Source: CAZYTO01 sp964650405
GTDB lineage: Bacteria; Acidobacteriota; Thermoanaerobaculia; Gp7-AA8
Assembly (NCBI GenBank): GCA_964650405.1
Contig: CAZYTO010000217.1
Span: 1-9,907, forward strand
Length of the DNA: 9,907 nucleotides
Direction of reading: 5' to 3'
Shown here piece after piece: positions 1 through 5,211 of this stretch. Each line of letters opens with the position of its first letter. Within the stretch, counting starts at the first letter, position 1. The notes beneath the pieces are model-generated. The model was not told the origin of the DNA. It did no database searches and was given only the letters and a program-made list of their open reading frames with translations. Position numbers and translations under genes: made by a program.

Positions 1-53
1 GTCGCCGGTCGACTCGTGGTCCATTTTTCGTCGGTTTTCCGCGATCGTCCACA

Positions 54-192
54 CCTGCCTGCCCGCCAGTTGACCGCCTCTTGCCCGGCACCGGTTCTAA
101 AACGCACCAGGAGTAGCGGTACGAAGACGTTTCACGCGGAGAGCACGGGCGCGCGCAGGGCTGCAGACAACGCACGCAGGGCGGCGGACTAC
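54..192. repeat. Leader + 2-unit copy of duplicated repeat module (copy A)
   Basis: Positions 54-150 closely match 260-354 at an offset of about 205 bp. Shared landmarks include GTTGACCGCCTCTTGCCC, then CTAAAACGCACCAGGAGTAG, then GCGGAGAGCACGGG just before the 21-bp units. Copy A is followed by two 21-bp units (151-171 and 172-192) related to the larger array at 355-627, and then degenerates. The two copies differ by a few substitutions and small indels. I see no convincing gene here. The short open frames have no ribosome binding site and are an expected by-product of GC-rich DNA. Confidence 0.85.
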
Positions 193-259
193 GCGCTGTC
201 TGGCGAAGCGAAGATGTGACCCCGGTCCTGCCTGTTGCGGCGCGAAGATATGCCCCTAT
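193..259. other. Spacer between repeat modules, no gene seen
   Basis: This spacer contains a short imperfect duplication: a GCGAAGATGTGACCCC-like stretch near 207 resembles GCGAAGATATGCCCC near 242. Each is followed by a CCTGCCTG run. No coding or regulatory signal is evident. Confidence 0.5.
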
Positions 260-354
260 CCTGCCTGCCCCCTGTTGACCGCCTCTTGCCCGCGCCGAAA
301 TCTAAAACGCACCAGGAGTAGCGGAACGTAGACGTTTACGCGGAGAGCACGGGT
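260..354. repeat. Leader copy B of duplicated module
   Basis: This is the second copy of the ~95-bp segment at 54-150, and it immediately precedes the 13-unit array. Finding the same leader next to both arrays suggests that leader plus array is the duplicated entity. Which strand is functional, if any, cannot be told. Confidence 0.8.
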
Positions 355-627
355 GCGCGCAGGGCTGCGGACGACGTACGCAGGGATGCGCACAACGCAC
401 GCTGGGCTGCGGACGATGTGCGCGGGGCTGCGGACAACACGCGCAGGCCCGCGGACAGTGCACGCAGGGCTGCGGACAGTGCGCGCAGCGCTGCGGACAG
501 TGCACGCAGGGCCGCGGACAATGCGCGCAGGGCCGCGGACAATGCGCGCAGGGCTGCGGACAATGCGCGCAGGGCTGCGGACAGTGCGCGCAGCGCTGCG
601 GACAACGCACGCAGGCCTGCGGACAAT
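355..627. repeat. 13-unit, 21-bp tandem repeat with palindromic core
   Basis: Thirteen contiguous 21-bp units can be read from 355 to 627, with consensus GCGCGCAGGGCTGCGGACAA plus T. Every unit is exactly 21 bp. Each contains CGCAGNNCTGCG or a close variant, a 12-bp near-palindrome; units 7, 12 (CGCAGCGCTGCG) and 13 (CGCAGGCCTGCG) are perfect palindromes. Units 6-8 resemble 11-13, hinting at a five-unit higher-order repeat. Because 21 is divisible by three and the unit has no stop, long open frames appear in several frames on both strands as Arg/Ala or Cys/Pro heptads. I do not regard these as genes. The array ends 42 bp from the minus-strand stop codon at 670. Confidence 0.93.
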
Positions 628-669
628 GTAAGTCAAGGGCAAACTTGCGAAAGGTGTCCGGCTCCGGCC

Positions 670-1314
670 TCACTCCGGCGTCTTGACGCGGGCCGGCGCG
701 GCAGTCGGAGAGGACAGCGTCTCCTCCCGTTCGTCGCTGCGCATGTCTCCAGGGGTGAGCGATTTCTGGATGTCGATGGCGGTCATGTAGTGCAGCCGGG
801 CGTTCTCCTGGTAGGCGGAGCTGTCGGCGACGATGCGGTTGAGCACCTTGGCATGCCTGCGCTCCTGGGTGAAGCGGACGATGTCCGGATAGAGCGCGCC
901 GGCGCCGGTGAGGGCGAAGGCGAAGAGGTCCTCGGCGATGGGAATCCAGGGCAGGGCGATGATGATGCTGCCCAGGACTAGGCCGATGAGGGCGAAGGCT
1001 CCCCGGGCCGCCGGATCGCCGCCCCGCCACACGCCGAATGTCTTCTTCTCGCTCTCGTTGAAGTCGCGCGCGTGCTCGACGTACTGCGGGACGACGACGG
1101 TCAGGACTTCCTTCTCCAGCGCTTCCCAGTAACTGGCCGAGCCGCCGAACTCGTCGTAGGCGCCCTTGATCTGGGCGAGCTTCTCCTTCGCTGTGGCCTG
1201 GGCCCGGATCTCGAACTCGTCGGGCTCCCACCCGCGCCGCCGGTGCTCGCACTCCTGCAGCACGACGAAAACCACGGAGCCATAGTCGTAATCAGGGCCG
1301 GCGATGTTGAGCAC
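670..1314 (-). CDS. Hypothetical protein with two-TM hairpin
   Basis: I do not recognise the family. The 214-residue product has a mainly polar N-terminal half (about 1-100) rich in Glu, Lys and Arg, likely helical around 36-95. A hydrophobic hairpin follows, with segments near 103-124 (FALIGLVLGSIIIALPWIPI) and 129-145, and then a charged tail rich in Asp, Glu, Ser and Pro. This predicts an inner-membrane protein with cytoplasmic ends. The start is GTG at 1312-1314. No Shine-Dalgarno is visible, but an in-frame stop at about 1366-1368 limits any extension. The gene lies 125 nt downstream of the SPFH lipoprotein on the same strand, so it may be the last gene of that transcription unit or separate. 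The amphipathic, low-repeat composition argues that it is real, unlike the overlapping frames. Confidence 0.7.
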   Translation of the reverse strand: MLNIAGPDYDYGSVVFVVLQECEHRRRGWEPDEFEIRAQATAKEKLAQIKGAYDEFGGSASYWEALEKEVLTVVVPQYVEHARDFNESEKKTFGVWRGGDPAARGAFALIGLVLGSIIIALPWIPIAEDLFAFALTGAGALYPDIVRFTQERRHAKVLNRIVADSSAYQENARLHYMTAIDIQKSLTPGDMRSDEREETLSSPTAAPARVKTPE

Positions 1315-1334
1315 GTGGAGAGTATGAACGATGC

Positions 1335-1439
1335 GGATGGGTTGCGGGATTGCGGGGTTACGGGTTTACGGGGTTACGGGGTCGCCAAGTTGTCGGCGAC
1401 TTCGCTTCCCGGTGTCCTTCGCCCTTCATCCTTCGCCCT
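1335..1439. repeat. Intergenic short-period repeats (TTACGGGG and CTTCGCCC families)
   Basis: Plus-strand positions 1341-1382 are an 8-bp-like repeat of TTGCGGGA/TTACGGGG units. A small inverted repeat GTCGCC/GGCGAC follows at 1381-1386 and 1395-1400. Positions 1416-1440 hold CCTTCGCCCTTCAT units. The first family recurs inverted at about 5115-5172 and the second at 7486-7570. The second family runs directly into the TGA of the SPFH lipoprotein gene on the minus strand. No T-tract follows the small hairpin, so it is not a standard terminator. Confidence 0.8.
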
Positions 1440-2459
1440 TCATTGCTGCTGGTCGTTCTGCTCCTTCTGCTGCTGGTACTGGATCACGCCGAGCTGCTGC
1501 AGGAGTTTGTTGCCGTCGATGATGACGTTGCCGTTGGGCAGTTTCGGGATCTGGCGGATCTCCTTCTTCTGCAGGGCGTCGATGAGCTGCAGGTTCACGT
1601 AGGCGTCGCCGGCGCTGCCGTTGAGGGCCGCGCGCTCCTTGCGGATGCCGGTGGCGACGGCCGTCTTTTCGGCGAGCGTGGCCTGGGCCTCCTGCTGCCG
1701 GCGCACGAGGTAGGCGTCGGCGTCGCGCTTGGCGCGCTCGAAGTCGCCCTGCGCGGTGGTGAGCAGTTGCGTCAGCTCGGCCACCTTCGTCTGCAGGTTG
1801 GCCTTGTTCGCCTCCACCGTGGCCAGGATCTCGGCCTCGAGCTTCTCCGCCTGCTTCTCCGCTTCCTTGCGGCGGTTGATGAGGCTCTGGTAGTCCGGTT
1901 TGAAAGAGAAGTCGCCGAGGATGACCTGCTCGACGATGATGCCGTAGGGCTTCAACTGCACAGCCATGAGTTTCGTGGCGTCGTTGGCCGCGGCGAAGCG
2001 GAGGTCTGGGTTGTAGAACTCTTCGGAGTCGAGCCGGTTGAGGACGTCCCGCACGTACGAGCGGGCCTGGGGACGGATGAGGCGCTCCTTCACCGATTCC
2101 GTCGTCGGGGCCACGAACTCCCAGATGTGCGCCGCCTGCGTCGGGTCGATGCGCCAGCGGATGGTGACGTCGGTCTCGATGTCGTTGCCATCGCGCGTCT
2201 TGAAGCGGAGGTCGTCCTTTTCCTTCCGGTCGCCCTGCTGCGCGTTTGCCGACATGACCAGGTTCTGGGTGGACGTGTCGTAGGTCGTCCAGTCGTTGAT
2301 GACGGGGGCGAAGAAGTACGTCGCCCCGGGCTCGGCGATCTCGGTGGTGTGTGTGGCCTTGTTGAACTTCACGCCGACCTGCGTGGCGCCAGTCGTATGC
2401 GGCGTGCACGCGGCGAGAGCGAGAAGGGCGATGGGAAGCAGTGCGATGGATTTGCGCAT
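1440..2459 (-). CDS. SPFH/prohibitin-like lipoprotein
   Basis: The 339-residue protein has a signal peptide with lipobox L15-A16-A17-C18, so it should be lipidated at Cys18 and face the periplasm. Thr19 at +2 is compatible with outer-membrane sorting by the E. coli rule, which may not hold in this lineage. Residues ~27-195 form an SPFH (band 7) domain, and 193-275 a Glu/Lys/Ala-rich coiled coil. A short globular segment (RQIPKLPNGNVIIDGNKLL) and a Gln-rich tail follow. I chose ATG 2459 over an upstream in-frame ATG at 2480 because AAGGAGG sits 6 nt upstream and a clean signal peptide begins there. SPFH proteins of the HflK/HflC type oligomerise at membranes and modulate proteases. Here the partner is presumably the SPFH protein encoded 17 nt upstream. 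The specific process is unknown. Confidence 0.88.
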   Translation of the reverse strand: MRKSIALLPIALLALAACTPHTTGATQVGVKFNKATHTTEIAEPGATYFFAPVINDWTTYDTSTQNLVMSANAQQGDRKEKDDLRFKTRDGNDIETDVTIRWRIDPTQAAHIWEFVAPTTESVKERLIRPQARSYVRDVLNRLDSEEFYNPDLRFAAANDATKLMAVQLKPYGIIVEQVILGDFSFKPDYQSLINRRKEAEKQAEKLEAEILATVEANKANLQTKVAELTQLLTTAQGDFERAKRDADAYLVRRQQEAQATLAEKTAVATGIRKERAALNGSAGDAYVNLQLIDALQKKEIRQIPKLPNGNVIIDGNKLLQQLGVIQYQQQKEQNDQQQ

Positions 2460-2465
2460 GGTCGT

Positions 2466-2472
2466 CCTCCTT
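2466..2472 (-). promoter_or_regulatory. Ribosome binding site of SPFH lipoprotein
   Basis: AAGGAGG on the minus strand lies 6 nt before ATG 2459, inside the 17-nt gap after the upstream SPFH stop codon. It decides the start over the ATG seven codons upstream. Confidence 0.85.
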
Positions 2473-2476
2473 CCTC

Positions 2477-3532
2477 TCAATGTCCCGAGCCCAGCTTGGC
2501 GATGTCGGTCGGGTCTTCGCTGATGTAGATCGGACCCTTGATGCCGTTGAGGACGGCCAGGCCCTTGCGCAGTTTGAGCAGCTTCTCCGAGCCTGCCCCT
2601 TCCAGCGCCTTGTTGACCATTTCCGTTCCATCCGCCTCGGCGCTCTTGACCAGGAGGTCGGCGTCGGCGTGTTTCGACCGCTCGTACAGGTCTTTCTGGG
2701 CGTTGATGGCGGTGATCTGGGCCTGGAACTCGGCCGATTTCACGTTGATGAGGTTCTTCCCTTCCGCCGCGGTCTGGTTGAGGCGCGTCTGCACCTCCGC
2801 CTGTTTGGCCAGGGCGCGGTTGGCGAGCACGGACTGGTCCTGGATCTTCTTCTGCTCGGTGAGCTGCTGGAAGGTCTGCGGGTAGTCGTACTGGCGCACC
2901 AGCACGTCCGCAAGCTGCAGGCCGTTATCCTTGAAACGCTGGCTCAGCTCCCGTTTCAACTCGGCGATCTTCAGGTCGCGGTGCAGGCTGTAGAACTCCT
3001 CGGCGCGCAACTCGCCGAGGTGCTGTTTGAAGGCCGGATCGGTGAAGCGGATGACCACGCTGTCCTCGTACGCCTTCCCGAATCCGAAACGTGAGACGAC
3101 GAGGAAGGGATCGGTGATGCGGAAGAGCACCGTCACATCGACAGCGACGGGGTAGCCGTGGACTGTCGGGACGTCCGGGGCGGGCAGGGTGCGGTGGTCG
3201 GCGCCGCGCTCGGTGGGATCGTTGGTGAACTCGATGACCTGCACGTCGCGCGGGAAGGTCTTGACGCTCTCATAGCCGCTCAGGGCGCGGCGGTAGCCGG
3301 GATAGACCAGCTCCTTCTGCAGACCGCGGCTGGGGCCGTACGAGATCTGCCGCAGCCCGATCCGGTCCGGCGGCACGTAGGTCAGGAAACAGGCCCGGAA
3401 GAAGAGCACGGGAATGACGACCAGTGCCAGGCGGAAGACGAGCCTGCCGAAACGGCCGCCGCGGATGGTGAGCGTGGGGAAACGAAACGTGGGACGGAAC
3501 TTGGGACTTTGAGGCGTGGCAGTCTCGAACAT
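2477..3532 (-). CDS. Membrane-anchored SPFH/prohibitin-like protein
   Basis: The 351-residue protein has a basic N-terminus (FRPTFRFPT, then RGGRFGR) and one transmembrane helix at ~30-50. The sequence YVPPDRIGL follows, the typical entry into an SPFH domain (about 52-225). A charged coiled coil (about 218-300) and the C-terminal LKLRKGLAVLNGIKGPIYIS region complete it. By the positive-inside rule the SPFH domain faces the periplasm, as in HflK/HflC. The frame is open further upstream, but ATG 3532 has AGGAGG just before it and the upstream translation is only intergenic repeat. It is the first gene of a two-gene unit with the SPFH lipoprotein. This is not a clear HflK or HflC orthologue, so no symbol is given. 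It may be a scaffold or protease regulator. Confidence 0.88.
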   Translation of the reverse strand: MFETATPQSPKFRPTFRFPTLTIRGGRFGRLVFRLALVVIPVLFFRACFLTYVPPDRIGLRQISYGPSRGLQKELVYPGYRRALSGYESVKTFPRDVQVIEFTNDPTERGADHRTLPAPDVPTVHGYPVAVDVTVLFRITDPFLVVSRFGFGKAYEDSVVIRFTDPAFKQHLGELRAEEFYSLHRDLKIAELKRELSQRFKDNGLQLADVLVRQYDYPQTFQQLTEQKKIQDQSVLANRALAKQAEVQTRLNQTAAEGKNLINVKSAEFQAQITAINAQKDLYERSKHADADLLVKSAEADGTEMVNKALEGAGSEKLLKLRKGLAVLNGIKGPIYISEDPTDIAKLGSGH

Positions 3533-3535
3533 GGC

Positions 3536-3541
3536 CCTCCT
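3536..3541 (-). promoter_or_regulatory. Ribosome binding site of SPFH membrane protein
   Basis: AGGAGG on the minus strand lies 3-4 nt before ATG 3532. The spacing is short, but no other good site lies near an in-frame start. It supports the trimmed start. Confidence 0.65.
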
Positions 3542-3597
3542 CGAACGGGACGCAGATGAGTGATACGAAAACGGCGGCCGATGGTTCGATGATACAG

Positions 3598-3738
3598 GGT
3601 CGCTGGTCGCTGTTGGCTGTTCGCTGATCGCTGATCGCTGGTCGTTGATCGCGGGTTGGTTGGGGGTAGTGCCTGGTTTGCCCGACCAGCGATCAGCCAA
3701 CAGCGACCAGCGAAACAGCGATCAGCGACCAGCGATCC
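3598..3738. repeat. GCGATCA-type intergenic repeats forming a long inverted repeat
   Basis: The left half is made of TCGCTGG/TCGCTGA units and the right half of GCGACCA/GCGATCA units. They form a perfect 18-bp inverted repeat (3602-3619 with 3694-3711) and a 9-bp inner one (3636-3644 with 3683-3691) around a ~38-nt centre. On the minus strand this is a large hairpin beginning at the stop codon of the response regulator (TGA at 3722-3724). The last codons of that gene are themselves repeat units. There is no T-tract, so termination is uncertain. The arms could also pair in other registers. Confidence 0.85.
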
Positions 3739-4486
3739 CAGCGATCACGTCGGGGAGTGAGGCCACCTCGAAGGGCTTCCGGAGGACGCCTGCCACGGAG
3801 TTGCGGTCGATGAATTGCAACGACTCGTCGGTGGCGGCGGTCATGATGACGGTCGAGCGGAGCAGTTCCGGCTTGCGCAGGATGAGGTTGCGCAGGACGT
3901 CGAAGCCGCTGAGGTGGGGGAGCATCAGGTCGAGGAGGATGCAGTCGTAGTGCGTGGTCAGCACCTGCTCGATGGCCACGTCGCCGTCGGCCACGACCGT
4001 GACGCTGCACGTCTGCGCCAGCACGCCTTCGATGCGCGCCGTGATGACCGGCTCGTCCTCGACGAGCAGGACGCGCGTCTTGCCTCCGCCGGAGCTGACG
4101 TCGATGGCGGCAGGCTTGACGTCCTCGCGCGTCCTGGTGACGAAGCGCGTGACGACGGCGATCAGCTTGTCGCGGGTGAGGGGCTTGCAGATCCAGCCGT
4201 CGGCGTCCGATGCTTCGAAGAGCCGCCGCACGCGGTCCTCGCTGAGCGCCGAGACGAGGACGATGGGCACGTTCCGCCGCGCCCGGATGAGCGCACCGAG
4301 ACGGTGGCCGGGGATCTGCGGCAGCTCGATGTCGATGAGGACCAGATCGGGCGTGGCCGTGGAAAGCACGCCCGCCAGCTCCGAGACCGACCCGGCCGTG
4401 ACGGTGGAGAAGCCCTCCGACTGGCAGAGACGCGCGGCCTGCGTCAGGAACGGCGCGTTGTCATCGACGATGAGAATCGTGAACAT
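3722..4486 (-). CDS. Tandem-receiver response regulator, no output domain
   Basis: The 254-residue protein consists of two CheY-like receiver domains. REC1 (about 2-118) has acidic pair D8/D9, phosphoacceptor D52 in LVLIDIELPQIPG, S79 and K101 (CKPLT). REC2 (about 138-252) has E143/D144 (LLVEDEP), D186 in CILLDLMLPHLSGFD, T216 and K237 (LRKPFE). Both sets look complete, so both should accept phosphate. No DNA-binding, GGDEF or kinase domain follows, so it probably acts by phosphorelay or protein contact with an unlinked partner; no histidine kinase is in the window. The start is ATG 4486, 28 nt after the upstream ORF, without a visible Shine-Dalgarno. The last residues (VIAGIAGR) are encoded by the intergenic repeat family. 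Confidence 0.9.
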   Translation of the reverse strand: MFTILIVDDNAPFLTQAARLCQSEGFSTVTAGSVSELAGVLSTATPDLVLIDIELPQIPGHRLGALIRARRNVPIVLVSALSEDRVRRLFEASDADGWICKPLTRDKLIAVVTRFVTRTREDVKPAAIDVSSGGGKTRVLLVEDEPVITARIEGVLAQTCSVTVVADGDVAIEQVLTTHYDCILLDLMLPHLSGFDVLRNLILRKPELLRSTVIMTAATDESLQFIDRNSVAGVLRKPFEVASLPDVIAGIAGR

Positions 4487-4510
4487 CGGACCGCGGGAAG
4501 AGTAGCAGAT

Positions 4511-4570
4511 TCGCTTATTCGCTTATTCGCTTATTCGCTGGTCGCTGGTCGCTGATCGCTGGTTGGGTTG
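4511..4570. repeat. CTTATTCG and TCGCTGG short-period repeats overlapping a gene end
   Basis: On the plus strand, three TCGCTTAT-type 8-bp units are followed by GCTGGTC/GCTGATC 7-bp units. The family is that of 3598-3738 and 5171-5211, but on the minus strand it lies in the opposite orientation from those right next to the response-regulator and peptidase stops. It encodes the last ~18 residues and the TAA of the ORF 4515-4820. Confidence 0.85.
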
Positions 4571-4820
4571 ACGTGCAAGGCGGCTTCGCGGCTTCCTTCT
4601 TCAGGCGTGCAAGCACTGCGTGAAACTGGCTCAGCTTCCTCTCCGCAGAGCGAGCCCTTTCGAGGCGCATCTCAAGGTCGCGTGATTTCTGCTCCAGTGC
4701 CATGAGCCGCGTGCCGTCGCGTCCGGCGACGTTGATCACATACGGAATGACCGGCACGAGCGCGCACGAAAGGATGGCCAGCAATGCCGCCCCGAGAGGA
4801 ACCTTCTGCGAATCACTCAT
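4515..4820 (-). CDS. Small single-TM coiled-coil protein
   Basis: I do not recognise the family. The 101-residue product has a short polar N-terminus and one hydrophobic helix at ~9-31 (LGAALLAILSCALVPVIPYV). A charged coiled coil follows at ~40-78 (LEQKSRDLEMRLERARSAER), then a tail from about residue 80. The final ~18 residues, from QPAISDQRPANKRISE, are translated intergenic repeat, so the ancestral protein may have ended near PPCTST. ATG 4820 overlaps the stop of the upstream ORF by 8 nt (ATGAGTGA), which implies translational coupling. Together the two look like a pair of small interacting membrane-associated proteins upstream of the response regulator. The membrane-plus-coiled-coil layout recalls spanin or cell-division accessory proteins, but nothing specific supports either. 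Confidence 0.7.
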   Translation of the reverse strand: MSDSQKVPLGAALLAILSCALVPVIPYVINVAGRDGTRLMALEQKSRDLEMRLERARSAERKLSQFHAVLARLKKEAAKPPCTSTQPAISDQRPANKRISE

Positions 4821-5022
4821 GTGAGGCTCCCTCCGAGGCCGCAGCGCAATCGGCCTCCCGGCGTTTCACCTCGCCCTTGAGCCGTTCGTATTCGTCCAGC
4901 TCGCGAAGAATAGGAACGTGCTGTGCCGCCTCGCGCTCCAGCTCCGCCACGCGCGCCGCAACGGCCTCGATCCGCCGCTGGCGGGTGACGCGGTCATACG
5001 TGTAGAGGGCCAGTTCCCCCAT
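4813..5022 (-). CDS. Small coiled-coil protein, possibly N-terminally interrupted
   Basis: The 69-residue product begins MGELALYTYDRVTRQRR and continues as a coiled coil (about 15-55, rich in Glu, Arg, Ala). It ends in TGA, overlapping the next start by 8 nt. The family is unknown. ATG 5022 has no Shine-Dalgarno; an adjacent TTG at 5025 is the only other start before an in-frame TGA at 5032-5034. In the same frame beyond that stop lies ATG 5067 with MTSKTLLLICI. Joining the two across the stop would give a normal signal anchor. The gene may therefore be a recent nonsense mutant, or the shorter form may be genuine. The coupling overlap with the downstream ORF favours real translation. Confidence 0.55.
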   Translation of the reverse strand: MGELALYTYDRVTRQRRIEAVAARVAELEREAAQHVPILRELDEYERLKGEVKRREADCAAASEGASHE

Positions 5023-5067
5023 CAAGAACGCTCAGATGCAAATGAGGAGAAGTGTCTTCGAAGTCAT
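5023..5067 (-). pseudogene. In-frame N-terminal segment separated by TGA
   Basis: ATG 5067 opens an 11-codon stretch, MTSKTLLLICI, ending at TGA 5032-5034. It is followed in the same frame by AFL and then the downstream ORF (ATG 5022). The hydrophobic run on both sides of the stop would form one ~18-residue helix. TGA is used as a normal stop by most genes in this window, so recoding is unlikely. A point mutation or assembly error is the simplest reading. Confidence 0.4.
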
Positions 5068-5070
5068 TCG

Positions 5071-5211
5071 CGATCACGATCAACGATCACCGTCAGCGAC
5101 ACAACCCAGTAACCAAGCGACCCGTAACCTCGCAACCCCGCAACCCCGCAACCCAGTAACCCCGCAACCCAGCGATCAGCGAGCAGCGACCAGCGAAACA
5201 GCGATCAGCGA
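5071..5211. repeat. Intergenic repeats: GATCAAC, CGCAACCC and GCGATCA families
   Basis: Between the small ORFs and the peptidase stop three repeat types follow one another on the plus strand. These are CGATCACGATCAACGATCAC (from about 5070), then 8-bp CGCAACCC/AGTAACCC units (about 5115-5172), then GCGATCA/GCGACCA/GCGAAACA units (5171-5211). The second is the inverse of the family at 1341-1382. A 28-nt stretch (5184-5211) is identical to 3701-3728 and includes the TGA of the peptidase gene (5205-5207). No terminator with a T-run is visible. Confidence 0.85.

Noticed and set aside
355..627. CRISPR array
   Set aside because: Units are directly contiguous at 21 bp with no unique spacers and no cas genes nearby.
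256..981. Long open frames on both strands through the 21-bp array, including Cys/Pro heptads on the minus strand
   Set aside because: A 21-bp unit without stops opens several frames automatically. The frames have no ribosome binding sites and partly overlap the better-supported gene at 670-1314.
3533..3700. 56-codon N-terminal extension of the SPFH membrane protein
   Set aside because: The extension is translated repeat DNA (NDQRSAISEQ-like), and a ribosome binding site and canonical N-terminus sit at ATG 3532.
4515..5022. Phage Rz/Rz1 spanin pair
   Set aside because: The overlap and coiled coils are suggestive, but there is no lipoprotein signal, no nested arrangement and no lysis or phage gene nearby.
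5032..5034. Selenocysteine or alternative-code reading of the in-frame TGA
   Set aside because: TGA ends most genes in this window, no SECIS-like hairpin was recognised, and a hydrophobic anchor gives no reason for selenocysteine.
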